A stretch of DNA of 13,809 nucleotides. Source: CAVPHV01 sp964465915 (GTDB lineage Bacteria; Actinomycetota; Acidimicrobiia; Spongiisociales; UBA5794). Under the pieces are notes generated by a model. The model was given only the letters and a program-made list of their open reading frames with translations. It had not been told where the DNA came from and made no database searches. The stretch spans positions 1 to 13,809 of the forward strand of contig CAYXMJ010000076.1 of NCBI GenBank assembly GCA_964465915.1, read 5' to 3'. Within the stretch, counting starts at the first letter, position 1. Every line of letters starts with the position of its first letter. The position numbers were made by a program, and so were the translations under genes. This document shows, in pieces, positions 7,517 to 13,809 of this stretch.

Positions 7517-8320
7517 TCATCCGGTTTGCGAGAACTTCCCGCAGTTGTCGGACACGATTCCTTCGCTGTCTGTTGTGAGCGTGACCACGACGGGGCCGGT
7601 CTCCGGTCGCGCAATTGCGCTGATCGAAGTCTGACTCCCATCGAATCCGGTCACGGTGGCCCAGAAGCACCCTGCGCCACCAGGCGCTGAGTACGTTCCG
7701 GGCAAGATTTGTTCACCGATCGCCCATGTCCCCGGGCCAAACTCGGTAAGCGGCTGGTCGAACGGCTGGAAGCCGGTCCACGGTCCGCATCCCGAAGTGA
7801 CCACCGCGGCGTCGTCGACCAATACGTCGATGATGGTGCGATGTTGCGGGTTGCCATCGGCCAGGACGTCTCGGTATTCGCCCGAAAGCCCACTGAGTCG
7901 CTGCCATGAGCAATTGTCACCGGGCACGAGCGCCTCGTACCGACCGGCCTGGATATCGGCACCAACGATATGGGTGCCGTCGCCGAACGATTCCGGCGCG
8001 GGCGGAAGCGTAGTCGACGTCGAACTCAATGTGGTGCTCGTAGCGGGCGCGGTAGATGTGGGGGTAACAATGGTGGTCGGCGTCGCGGTCGTCGTCGGGG
8101 CGACCACCGGGGGCGGGGATGTCGGGGCGACCACCGGGGGCGGGGATGTGGTCGTAGGAGTGGCTGTCGTGGCAGGCGAGGCCGTCGCGGCCAGCGTCGT
8201 GGCCGGGACCACGGCAGCACCCGCCTCAGAGCCCATGGCGTCAATGGCAACCGGCACTTGGGCCGAGCACGCACCAAGACCGACCGACAGAGCCGCCGCA
8301 GTGAGCAACCCGAGAGTCAT
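7517..8320 (-). CDS. Surface lipoprotein with Thr/Pro-rich stalk and two Cys-pair domains
   Basis: A 267-residue predicted lipoprotein. The signal sequence ends in a lipobox (LGAC, Cys18 as the lipidated residue). A Thr/Pro/Ala stalk (about 40-107) leads to two tandem copies of a domain of about 70 residues. Copy 1 (about 112-182) holds Cys137 and Cys178; copy 2 (about 193-263) holds Cys218 and Cys260. Each copy shares a G-x-G-T-[HW]-x-[IV]-G opening, an aromatic after the first Cys and a CG near its end, suggesting one disulfide per domain. Similar repeats occur in many actinobacterial secreted proteins of unknown function. The ATG at 8320 is preferred because it puts the hydrophobic core at the N terminus; a further start at 8371 would overlap the upstream gene. 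A GAGGAGG motif overlapping the upstream stop is 17 nt away, and a GAGG lies 5 nt away. It lies between two paralogous hydrolases, probably in one operon. Confidence 0.8.
   Translation of the reverse strand: MTLGLLTAAALSVGLGACSAQVPVAIDAMGSEAGAAVVPATTLAATASPATTATPTTTSPPPVVAPTSPPPVVAPTTTATPTTIVTPTSTAPATSTTLSSTSTTLPPAPESFGDGTHIVGADIQAGRYEALVPGDNCSWQRLSGLSGEYRDVLADGNPQHRTIIDVLVDDAAVVTSGCGPWTGFQPFDQPLTEFGPGTWAIGEQILPGTYSAPGGAGCFWATVTGFDGSQTSISAIARPETGPVVVTLTTDSEGIVSDNCGKFSQTG
8096..8149. repeat. Exact 27-bp tandem duplication in the lipoprotein stalk
   Basis: Bases 8096-8122 are repeated without change at 8123-8149. On the minus strand this encodes two copies of a nine-residue Pro-rich unit (TSPPPVVAP) in the lipoprotein stalk. 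The unit length is a multiple of three, so copy-number change would alter stalk length without shifting frame. Confidence 0.85.
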
Positions 8321-8342
8321 CCGAGCCTCGATTGCAGCCTCC

Positions 8343-9845
8343 TCACGGGATCTGGGCGGACACATCGTCATATCGCACTACGAACGTTCCGGCAAAGCTC
8401 TGGCCGAGCCGGAACTGTTTGATGAGCCAACCCCGGTTGGCAACCTGCCAGTCGAGGACTTGCGATCCGTCGACGGACACTTGCCAGCTTCCTTCGGCCC
8501 CGACGCTGCCACACAGCTCGATGTCGTACCACCTGTTGAGCGACAGCCTGACCCCGGTGGGCCGCTTCTTCCCCTTCTTGTCGGCGCGAACCCACAGCTC
8601 TCGAGTTCCCGTCTTCACGAAGAGGCGTCCGATGAGGCGCTCGCTGCTGTTCTGGAGCCTGAGGAGGGTGGTGTTGGAAGGGACCGACGACAGCTTCACC
8701 GAGGTGGCAACGCACATCGCGTTGTAGGCAGCACCGAAGTTGGCCTGGAGATACGAGGCCTTGCCCGTGGCGCTGGCCACTGCGCTCGGCGCGCCGGTGT
8801 CGTCGCCCTGCCCGGTATCGACGGTGACGTTCTTTTTCTTGGCGAATTTGGACAAACCGCGGTCAAAACCGCTCTGGAAGGTCAACCCGTTGTTGAGGTA
8901 GGGATCTAGGGCCATGTCCTTGAACCCGGCGACCGATGTCGAGGACGTGTCCATCCACCAGGGGTAGGGGTTGCCGGAGTCGAAGTACACGATCGCCTTG
9001 ATGTCCGGGTACTCGTTCTGCAACGTCGACGGAACCTTGCGGAACCATTTGCCTTTGCGCCCGGCCGACCCCTCCTGGACACCAAATTCGCCGACCATCA
9101 GCGGCTTGTCGCGCCGTGAGGCCCACGAGTAGAACGCGTCGAAGATCTCGCCGAACTCCCGCCATGGGTCGCCGGCCCTGCGGGGCGCCCAGTTGTACCC
9201 ATCGGCGCAGATCCAATCGACCCACTCATCGCCCGGGTAGTACTGCTGGGCTCCGCCGGTGTGGAACGACCACGCCGTCGGACACCATACGAACTGGGCG
9301 TTATCGGCCCCACGGCTGCGGAAGATCCTCACGATGTGTCTCCAGGCGGCCTTGAACTCGGCGGCGCTGCCGGCGGCGGCATGGTTGACGCCCTCGGACA
9401 TCTCCCAGCCATATCGGATCAGCACGGGATCGTTGTGCGCCTTGACGTTGTCGGCGCGAGCGCGAATCGTCGCATCGTGCTGGCCGCCGCTCACCTGGGT
9501 TGAGGTTCTCGCGTCCCAGGAAACGAGCGGCACCCGCCCTTTGTTGCGATGCCACTGCTCACGCCAGGTAGGGAACTTCGCGGTAAACCCGTAGTAGTAG
9601 TGCCCGATATCGAACTCTCGACCCGCCAACGACTGAAGGTGATTGAAGCGATGCTTGACGCCGGCCTTGGTCCAGTCGCCGTCCTTGGGCTTGGCGTATA
9701 TCCCCAGCAGTGCTCCGTCTTCGGGCACGACCGGATTGCTGCTAGCGCCTTCGGCCTGAGGGCCGGGCAACACAGCCACAACTGATATCAGTAGTAGGAC
9801 AGCCAACAACCCAGCGAGGGTTCGGTGGGAGCGACGCTTCGCCAC
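8343..9845 (-). CDS. Secreted GH26-like glycoside hydrolase B, C-terminal LamG/ConA-like module
   Basis: A 500-residue exported protein. A signal peptide (about 1-33, RRSHRTLAGLLAVLLLISVV core) precedes a GH26-like TIM-barrel domain (about 41-318) with E148 (IRYGWEMSEG) as likely acid/base and E253 (MVGEFGVQEG) as likely nucleophile. The C-terminal part (about 325-500) resembles a concanavalin A-like/laminin-G carbohydrate-binding jelly roll, with patterns such as LNRWYDIELCG and WQVSVDG. The GTG at 9845 is chosen: AGAGAGGAA lies about 8-9 nt upstream and the signal peptide starts at once; a start at 9983 would add 46 unlikely residues. The catalytic domain is about three-quarters identical to GH26-like A by hand alignment, ungapped, while the C-terminal modules are unrelated. 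It is probably the first gene of the hydrolase/lipoprotein/hydrolase operon. Substrate unknown; trimming of a locally made exopolysaccharide or scavenging of an external glycan are both possible. Confidence 0.8.
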   Translation of the reverse strand: MAKRRSHRTLAGLLAVLLLISVVAVLPGPQAEGASSNPVVPEDGALLGIYAKPKDGDWTKAGVKHRFNHLQSLAGREFDIGHYYYGFTAKFPTWREQWHRNKGRVPLVSWDARTSTQVSGGQHDATIRARADNVKAHNDPVLIRYGWEMSEGVNHAAAGSAAEFKAAWRHIVRIFRSRGADNAQFVWCPTAWSFHTGGAQQYYPGDEWVDWICADGYNWAPRRAGDPWREFGEIFDAFYSWASRRDKPLMVGEFGVQEGSAGRKGKWFRKVPSTLQNEYPDIKAIVYFDSGNPYPWWMDTSSTSVAGFKDMALDPYLNNGLTFQSGFDRGLSKFAKKKNVTVDTGQGDDTGAPSAVASATGKASYLQANFGAAYNAMCVATSVKLSSVPSNTTLLRLQNSSERLIGRLFVKTGTRELWVRADKKGKKRPTGVRLSLNRWYDIELCGSVGAEGSWQVSVDGSQVLDWQVANRGWLIKQFRLGQSFAGTFVVRYDDVSAQIP

Positions 9846-10069
9846 GTCGGTTGTTCCTCTCTCAGAGCCAAGAGGCACACACACCCGTGAAGTGCCGTCG
9901 ACCGGACGCCCTTTCCGTACCGACGGCTTGGCGGGGGAACATAGCCATGTATGCATGTCTATGCGAATTCCATCGGAGTTCATCTGGCCCTCCCCCTGCT
10001 CAATAGGGGTTCCCCCGGCCGACCAACAGGGATATGATCAAGCGCCGTAGCCACACCGGGGGGCCAGGG
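9846..10069. promoter_or_regulatory. Divergent promoter region between hydrolase operon and sulfotransferase
   Basis: About 220 bp with no supported gene. A spaced inverted repeat CATAG/CTATG brackets an ATGC-rich core around 9940-9964, a candidate operator. On the minus strand TATGTT (complement of 9939-9944) could be a -10 box for the hydrolase operon. On the plus strand TATGAT (10033-10038) matches the -10 consensus in five of six positions, which would give a leader of about 25 nt before the ATG at 10070. No good -35 box accompanies either, so both are tentative. Confidence 0.35.
9854..9861 (-). promoter_or_regulatory. Ribosome-binding site fixing the GTG start of GH26-like B
   Basis: GAGAGGAA on the minus strand lies 8 nt before the GTG at 9845 and decides that start over longer in-frame options up to 9983. 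Confidence 0.6.
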
Positions 10070-10978
10070 ATGATCAAAGGTGGAGTGCTCGAGGGACTGG
10101 TAGGACGGGTCCCCCGCGCGACACGAAACCAACTGTGGAGAGCCGTTGCTCGCTCCAGGCGTGCCGCGGCTCGTCCCACCGCCCAGTGGCGGGCGCTGCC
10201 GGACTACCTCATCGCCGGCGGGCAGCGCTGCGGAACCACCTCGCTGCAGCGGTACCTCATCGATCACCCCCAAGTGACGCCGGCCGGGGTGATGAAGGGC
10301 ATCCACTACTTCGACACCAACAACTATCACCGCGGCCTCGATTGGTATCGGTCCCACTTTCCGACTCGCCGCTATCTAGCCACGATGGCCGACCGGGTCG
10401 GGGGGACCGTCCTCACCGGCGAGTCGAGCCCCTACTACATGTTCCACCCGCTGGCCCCTACCCGGATCGCGACCGATCTGCCGGGAACCAAGATCGTGGT
10501 CTTGCTGCGCGACCCCGTTGACCGCGCCTACTCGCAGTATCTGCACGAGAGTCGCCGCGGCTATGAGACCCTCGACTTCGAGGCCGCGCTCGAAGCCGAG
10601 GACGGCCGTCTCGCCGGCGAGGCGGAACGCATGGTGGCCGACCCCTTCTACGACAGCTTCGGCCTGCGGCACCACTCCTACATGGCCCGGGGTGACTACG
10701 ACATCCAGGTGCGGCATCTGACCGATCTCGTTGGGCGAGATCGGCTCCTGGTCGTCAGCAGCGAGCAACTGTTCGGTGACCCAGCGGCCGCCTACCACCG
10801 GGTGCTGCGGTTTCTGGGTCTCCCCGAGTTCACTCCGGCGGGTTTCGCCGCGCAGAACGCAAACGTCTACGTGAGCCCGATCTCGGCTCGAGCCCGCGCC
10901 ATGCTGGAGGACCGCTTCCGCGAGCCGAACAAGCTTCTCTATGGCTTTGTCGGCGAGGACTTCGGATGGTCCGGCTGA
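10070..10978 (+). CDS. PAPS-dependent sulfotransferase (heparan/NDST-like family)
   Basis: A 302-residue soluble enzyme expected to move sulfate from PAPS to a hydroxyl or amino group of a carbohydrate or other acceptor. The 5'-phosphosulfate-binding loop is GGQRCGTTSL (residues 50-59). A Lys in VMKGIHYF (about 76) and a Glu in TGESSPYY (about 118) match the catalytic Lys/Glu region of the N-deacetylase/sulfotransferase group. The 3'-phosphate-binding motif LLRDPVDRAYSQY spans about 145-157. Length agrees with single-domain sulfotransferases and no signal peptide or membrane segment is seen. The ATG at 10070 is preferred because GGGGGG lies 6 nt upstream; the ATG at 10034 has poorly spaced purines and may instead overlap a -10 box. 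A kinase-like gene follows 15 bp later, probably co-transcribed. The neighbouring flippase and Wzz-like gene suggest the acceptor could be an exopolysaccharide or its precursor, but that is inference. Confidence 0.85.
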   Translation: MIKGGVLEGLVGRVPRATRNQLWRAVARSRRAAARPTAQWRALPDYLIAGGQRCGTTSLQRYLIDHPQVTPAGVMKGIHYFDTNNYHRGLDWYRSHFPTRRYLATMADRVGGTVLTGESSPYYMFHPLAPTRIATDLPGTKIVVLLRDPVDRAYSQYLHESRRGYETLDFEAALEAEDGRLAGEAERMVADPFYDSFGLRHHSYMARGDYDIQVRHLTDLVGRDRLLVVSSEQLFGDPAAAYHRVLRFLGLPEFTPAGFAAQNANVYVSPISARARAMLEDRFREPNKLLYGFVGEDFGWSG

Positions 10979-10993
10979 ACACTGCGATGCAGC

Positions 10994-12184
10994 GTGCCCC
11001 CGCCTGACGCCGCGTCATCATCGCCCGATCTCGATTGGCTGATGGCTCTGCTGTGGCCGCACGCCCTCGCTGCCGGCTCGCAGCCCGGCTCCAAATACGG
11101 AGTCGTCACCCGGCAAGGCCGACCCAGGATGGTTGTACCGCTCGATTCACCACGAGCCGCTGCGGCCGCCATCAACCGCATGTCAAGTGATGTCGGTGCC
11201 GGCTCAGGCCTGGTGCGCCGCCTCGGTGGCTACGGACTTCGCTCGGGTTTGATGCAGCCATTCCTGCGCACCCGGTGGACTTCTCCGTGTGAAGGGACGC
11301 CACCATCGCTCGAGGACTACTTCCGCGAAGCGCTTGGTGTGGACGAGCTAGCGCTGGCGGTGACGGTTGGACCACGCCGACCCAATCGCAAACCCGTCAT
11401 TGAGCTGCTCACACCCCATGGGGAGACGATCGCGTTTGCCAAGGCGGGTTGGAACGGGCTGACGCGTCACCTCGTTGCTCAAGAGGCTGCCAACCTGAAC
11501 GGACTCGATCGGGCCGCGATGCCAAACATAGAGCCACCCAAGGTGCTCCACCACGGCAACCACGGCGAACTCGACATCCTGGTGCTTTCTCCACTGGCCC
11601 AACCTCAGCAAGCCAACGTGCGCAGGGCCCCGACGGCCCACGAGGTCGGTCAGGTCGCCATACTCGCCACCAGCCCCGACCAGCGCCTCGAGGCAAGTCC
11701 ATATGCTGTCGCTCTCCGCGGTCGCACCACGCCGCGTTCAAAGGCCGACGCCGCGTTGGTCGACAGGGCACTGGAACAGGCTCGCCGCGGCGATGGGGAA
11801 GCCCCTATGCGGTTTGGCGGCTGGCATGGCGATTGGACGCCGTGGAACATGCTGGCGACACAGTCTCGGCTGCTGGTGTGGGATTGGGAACGGGCCGGGG
11901 GGCCGGTGCCGCTCGGTCTCGACGTGATCCACTACTGGTTCCAGTCGGCGTGGCTCCGAGAGGGCGCCTCGGCCGAGGTGGCTATCGACATCGCCCTGGA
12001 CCGCAGTGCCGAAGTCTTCATCGCGCTCGGCGTCCCGGGGATTCACCGGCATTCGCTCGGCCTGCTCTATCTCAGCGAGCTCTTCCTGCGATACGCCGAA
12101 AACGCCGACTACGGCACCGACCAGCTCCGAGCAGGACGTCACGATGAGGTTCGCCGCGCTCTGAGGCAGTTGATCCGTGACTAG
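10994..12184 (+). CDS. APH/choline-kinase-fold phosphotransferase, substrate unknown
   Basis: A 396-residue protein with an eukaryotic-like-kinase/aminoglycoside phosphotransferase fold in its C-terminal two-thirds. Visible hallmarks are K150 in IAFAKAGWN (ATP-binding lysine position), E164 in VAQEAANL (helix C partner), the catalytic loop WHGDWTPWN with D280 and N285, and the metal-binding DWE at 297-299. All key residues are present, so it is probably active. The first 110 residues do not resemble the family and may recognise a substrate or partner. APH-fold enzymes phosphorylate antibiotics, choline, sugars and other small molecules; nothing here points to resistance. The GTG at 10994 is chosen because an in-frame TGA at 10976 limits upstream extension; an ATG at 11042 is the main alternative. 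It shares a frame and probably a transcript with the sulfotransferase. Confidence 0.75.
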   Translation: MPPPDAASSSPDLDWLMALLWPHALAAGSQPGSKYGVVTRQGRPRMVVPLDSPRAAAAAINRMSSDVGAGSGLVRRLGGYGLRSGLMQPFLRTRWTSPCEGTPPSLEDYFREALGVDELALAVTVGPRRPNRKPVIELLTPHGETIAFAKAGWNGLTRHLVAQEAANLNGLDRAAMPNIEPPKVLHHGNHGELDILVLSPLAQPQQANVRRAPTAHEVGQVAILATSPDQRLEASPYAVALRGRTTPRSKADAALVDRALEQARRGDGEAPMRFGGWHGDWTPWNMLATQSRLLVWDWERAGGPVPLGLDVIHYWFQSAWLREGASAEVAIDIALDRSAEVFIALGVPGIHRHSLGLLYLSELFLRYAENADYGTDQLRAGRHDEVRRALRQLIRD

Positions 12185-12199
12185 CCCGGTGACTAGCCC
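12177..12199. repeat. Short tandem repeat at the kinase stop codon
   Basis: GTGACTAGCCC occurs at 12177-12187 and again at 12189-12199, separated by one G, giving a 12-bp period. The first copy contains the kinase TAG stop; the second repeats an in-frame TAG four codons later. It is probably replication slippage and works as a backup stop. Confidence 0.6.
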
Positions 12200-12315
12200 T
12201 GATCTGGCAATGCTCCGCGAAAACCCAGGCTGGGTGGACAAAAAATCGCTTATGCCGGTACATTCCTGAGCCGGTAATAGGGTATAGACGGCCACGAAAT
12301 CGATCAGGTGAGATT
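12185..12315. other. Short intergenic region before the Thr-rich membrane protein
   Basis: About 130 bp without a gene. It holds a small hairpin ACCCA-GGC-TGGGT (12223-12235) followed by an A-run, which is too weak to call a terminator for the kinase, and a TATAGA box (12283-12288) that could be a -10 element about 30 bp before the next start, without a convincing -35. A ribosome-binding site for the next gene ends it. It is somewhat more AT-rich than its surroundings, as expected of a promoter. Confidence 0.35.
12306..12312 (+). promoter_or_regulatory. Ribosome-binding site supporting a TTG start
   Basis: AGGTGAG ends 3 nt before the TTG at 12316 (core AGGTG is 5 nt away). The close spacing is slightly tight, but no comparable site precedes the downstream ATGs at 12358/12361. 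Confidence 0.45.
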
Positions 12316-13809
12316 TTGAGTATCTCGAGGGTCAATCGCCGCCCCGCGCCGGGGCTCATGATGGCTGCCGCCGCGCTCGCGATGTTCCTCGCGTCCGTGA
12401 CCGTTCTTGGTGTGTCGACGGCCCCCGCATGGGCCAGTGTCAGTTGCAGCAACGTTACGGTTGACCACGGTGGGTCGACGTCGATGAGCGTTGGTGCCAG
12501 CAACTCCAGCTCCGAGCAAGCATCACAGATCGGCTTCACCGGAGGCGGCGGTTTCGACTGGTCGAGTCCCGGTAACCCAATCGTGAACCCCGAGAAATCG
12601 TGGTCGGGCAGCATCCAGATTTCCAATGCCACCTCCGGGGGCAGTATCACCGTCACCGAGTTCCAGGCGGGAAGCCCCATTTCGAGCAAGACGTGCAACG
12701 TGACGGTGAACGCGCCGACCACCACAACCACCGCCGCACCGACAACCACGACCACCGCCGCACCGACCACCACCACAACGCGAGCCCCAACCACAACCAC
12801 CACCCGGGCCCCGACGACGACAACGTCTACCACCTCGACCACGACCTCGACCACGACCACCACGCTGGTTGGTCCCCCGCCGACCTGGGTTATCGCACCG
12901 CCAAACGCGCCCACGACGACGGCGCCGACCACCACCACGACGACCGAGCCGCCAACGACGACTGCGGCCCCGGCTGCGGACGCGACCTCGACCACTGTCG
13001 CCGAGACCACCACAACGGCCGCGGTTGCTCTCGCACCAACCACCGATGACGGCGGCAGCAACCTTCCGACGTTCCTCTTCATCGGCGTCGGCGCTGCCGC
13101 ACTTCTCGCTCTCTTGGCTGCATTTGTGGTCCGTGATCCCTCAGGCACCGCCGTGGTCGCCGGCCGCCGCCGCCGCAAGGGCGGTTCCGCCAAGACGCCC
13201 AAGCCGTCTCGCACTGTGGCCGCGGGTGCAACTCGGGTGAGCAAACAGAGTGTGCAGAAGCGCACCGCCCGCAAGACCAAGCCGGGTCGCAAGTCACGGG
13301 TGAACCGCAAGACGGCCGCGGGTGCGGCGTCGGCAACGGCCGTAGCTGCTCAGCCCCAGGTCGCTCCGGCACCATCGGCCAAGGCAAGCCCTGCGCCCGC
13401 CGCCCAAGCCGCCCCTGCACCCACCGCGCAGGCCAAGCCGGCACCATCGGCACGGCCGACCCCAGGCGCAACGCCGATCACCCAAGCCGGGCCGGGACCC
13501 ACCGCCGAAACTGCCCCGGCGCCCGCCGCCAAGGCCGCACCGGCGTCTCCCTCCACCGTTCGAACGGTGCCGGCCCCCGATAGTGGAATCAAGGCTCCTC
13601 CGAACGTGATCACGGCTGCCGCTGCTGCAGCCGCGGCCACGACCATCGAGGAGACGCCGCGGACCGAGCCCGAAGCAGGCCCCGACGTTGAGGGGTCGCT
13701 CGACACCACCAGCGCGGCTTCGATCGTCGACACGCCTCAAGTCGAACCGCTGGCCGTTCCACCACCGCCACCGCCACCACCACCACCCGCGGACCACGCC
13801 AAGGCTGCG
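12316..13809 (+). CDS. Secreted/membrane protein: Thr-rich stalk, one TM, histone-H1-like basic tail (3' truncated)
   Basis: The frame is open for 498 codons to the right edge. A TTG start at 12316 is favoured over ATGs at 12358/12361: AGGTGAG (12306-12312) lies just upstream, and it gives the signal peptide a basic n-region (RVNRRP) before its hydrophobic core; cleavage is likely after APAWA (residue 40). Residues 41-135 form a small Gly/Ser/Thr-rich, beta-patterned domain with two cysteines (VSCSNV and KTCNV). A Thr/Pro stalk (about 135-245) contains APTTTTT-type repeats. One membrane helix (about 250-272) follows, then RRRRK, placing the tail in the cytoplasm. Residues 284-333 hold about 20 Lys/Arg and no acidic residues, like histone H1 tails, followed by a long Ala/Pro-rich region and a run of nine prolines near the edge. 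Function unknown; the basic tail may bind polyanions such as nucleic acid or polyphosphate. Only the composition is seen; the C-terminus is missing. Confidence 0.72.
   Translation, partial: MSISRVNRRPAPGLMMAAAALAMFLASVTVLGVSTAPAWASVSCSNVTVDHGGSTSMSVGASNSSSEQASQIGFTGGGGFDWSSPGNPIVNPEKSWSGSIQISNATSGGSITVTEFQAGSPISSKTCNVTVNAPTTTTTAAPTTTTTAAPTTTTTRAPTTTTTRAPTTTTSTTSTTTSTTTTTLVGPPPTWVIAPPNAPTTTAPTTTTTTEPPTTTAAPAADATSTTVAETTTTAAVALAPTTDDGGSNLPTFLFIGVGAAALLALLAAFVVRDPSGTAVVAGRRRRKGGSAKTPKPSRTVAAGATRVSKQSVQKRTARKTKPGRKSRVNRKTAAGAASATAVAAQPQVAPAPSAKASPAPAAQAAPAPTAQAKPAPSARPTPGATPITQAGPGPTAETAPAPAAKAAPASPSTVRTVPAPDSGIKAPPNVITAAAAAAAATTIEETPRTEPEAGPDVEGSLDTTSAASIVDTPQVEPLAVPPPPPPPPPPADHAKAA
12715..12815 (+). 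repeat. Thr-rich stalk repeats (about 24-nt period)
   Basis: The stalk encodes three to four near-copies of an eight-residue unit of the form TTTTT[AR]AP, degenerate at the DNA level by synonymous ACC/ACA/ACG changes. The long minus-strand frame crossing it is a by-product of this low-complexity composition. Confidence 0.6.

Noticed and set aside
7656..8909. Plus-strand open frame (about 417 codons)
   Set aside because: Antisense to the lipoprotein and GH26-like B; low-complexity Val/Gly composition mirrors the Thr/Pro stalk, and no family similarity is visible.
9846..9983. N-terminal extension of GH26-like B to 9983
   Set aside because: Would place 46 non-signal residues before the signal peptide; the GTG at 9845 has a good ribosome-binding site.
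10994..12184. Aminoglycoside resistance gene
   Set aside because: Only the generic APH-fold motifs match; genomic context is polysaccharide/sulfation, and no resistance-specific features are visible.
12715..13050. Repeats suggesting a CRISPR array or minisatellite
   Set aside because: Period is short and in-frame, there are no spacers of uniform length, and the units encode Thr/Pro stalk.
12072..13310. Long minus-strand open frame (about 412 codons) with Val-rich repeats
   Set aside because: It is antisense to the Thr-rich stalk; ACC/ACG repeats read backwards give Val/Gly strings. The plus-strand frame has a signal peptide, TM and ribosome-binding site.

Overview
The window comes from a high-GC bacterium, most likely an actinobacterium. 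The evidence is the strong G/C third-position bias, GTG/TTG starts, Thr/Pro-rich surface linkers, a two-copy Cys-pair lipoprotein domain common in actinobacteria, and fused Wzz/BY-kinase-type proteins. An Acidimicrobiia-like origin is a guess from the Thr-rich surface proteins. I see no rRNA, tRNA, CRISPR array, transposase or phage gene.

Layout. (1) 1-63: 5' end of a minus-strand gene running off the left edge, then a divergent intergenic region. (2) 396-2168 (+): SLC13/DASS-type permease with two internal RCK_C/TrkA-C domains. (3) 2191-3720 (-): Wzz-type chain-length regulator fused to a BY-kinase-like ATPase domain whose nucleotide-binding motifs are all degenerate. (4) 4019-5620 (+): Wzx/MOP-type polysaccharide flippase, ending in a strong hairpin shared with the convergent operon. 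(5) 9845-5674 (-): likely operon of secreted GH26-like glycoside hydrolase B, a lipoprotein, and GH26-like hydrolase A. The two hydrolases are close paralogs with unrelated C-terminal modules. (6) 10070-12184 (+): PAPS-dependent sulfotransferase followed 15 bp later by an APH/choline-kinase-fold phosphotransferase. (7) 12316 to the right edge (+): secreted/membrane protein with a Thr-rich stalk, one membrane segment and a strongly basic, histone-H1-like cytoplasmic tail, truncated by the window.

Taken together this looks like part of an exopolysaccharide export and modification locus. Wzz-like and Wzx-like proteins would handle chain length and flipping, a sulfotransferase and a small-molecule-type kinase could add charged groups, and secreted glycoside hydrolases could trim or remodel the polymer. 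No glycosyltransferase, polymerase or initiating transferase lies in the window, so the polymer is unknown and the sulfated-polysaccharide idea is inference. The points most worth a second look are the pseudo-BY-kinase, the paralogous hydrolase pair around a lipoprotein, the sulfotransferase/kinase pair, and the basic-tailed membrane protein.
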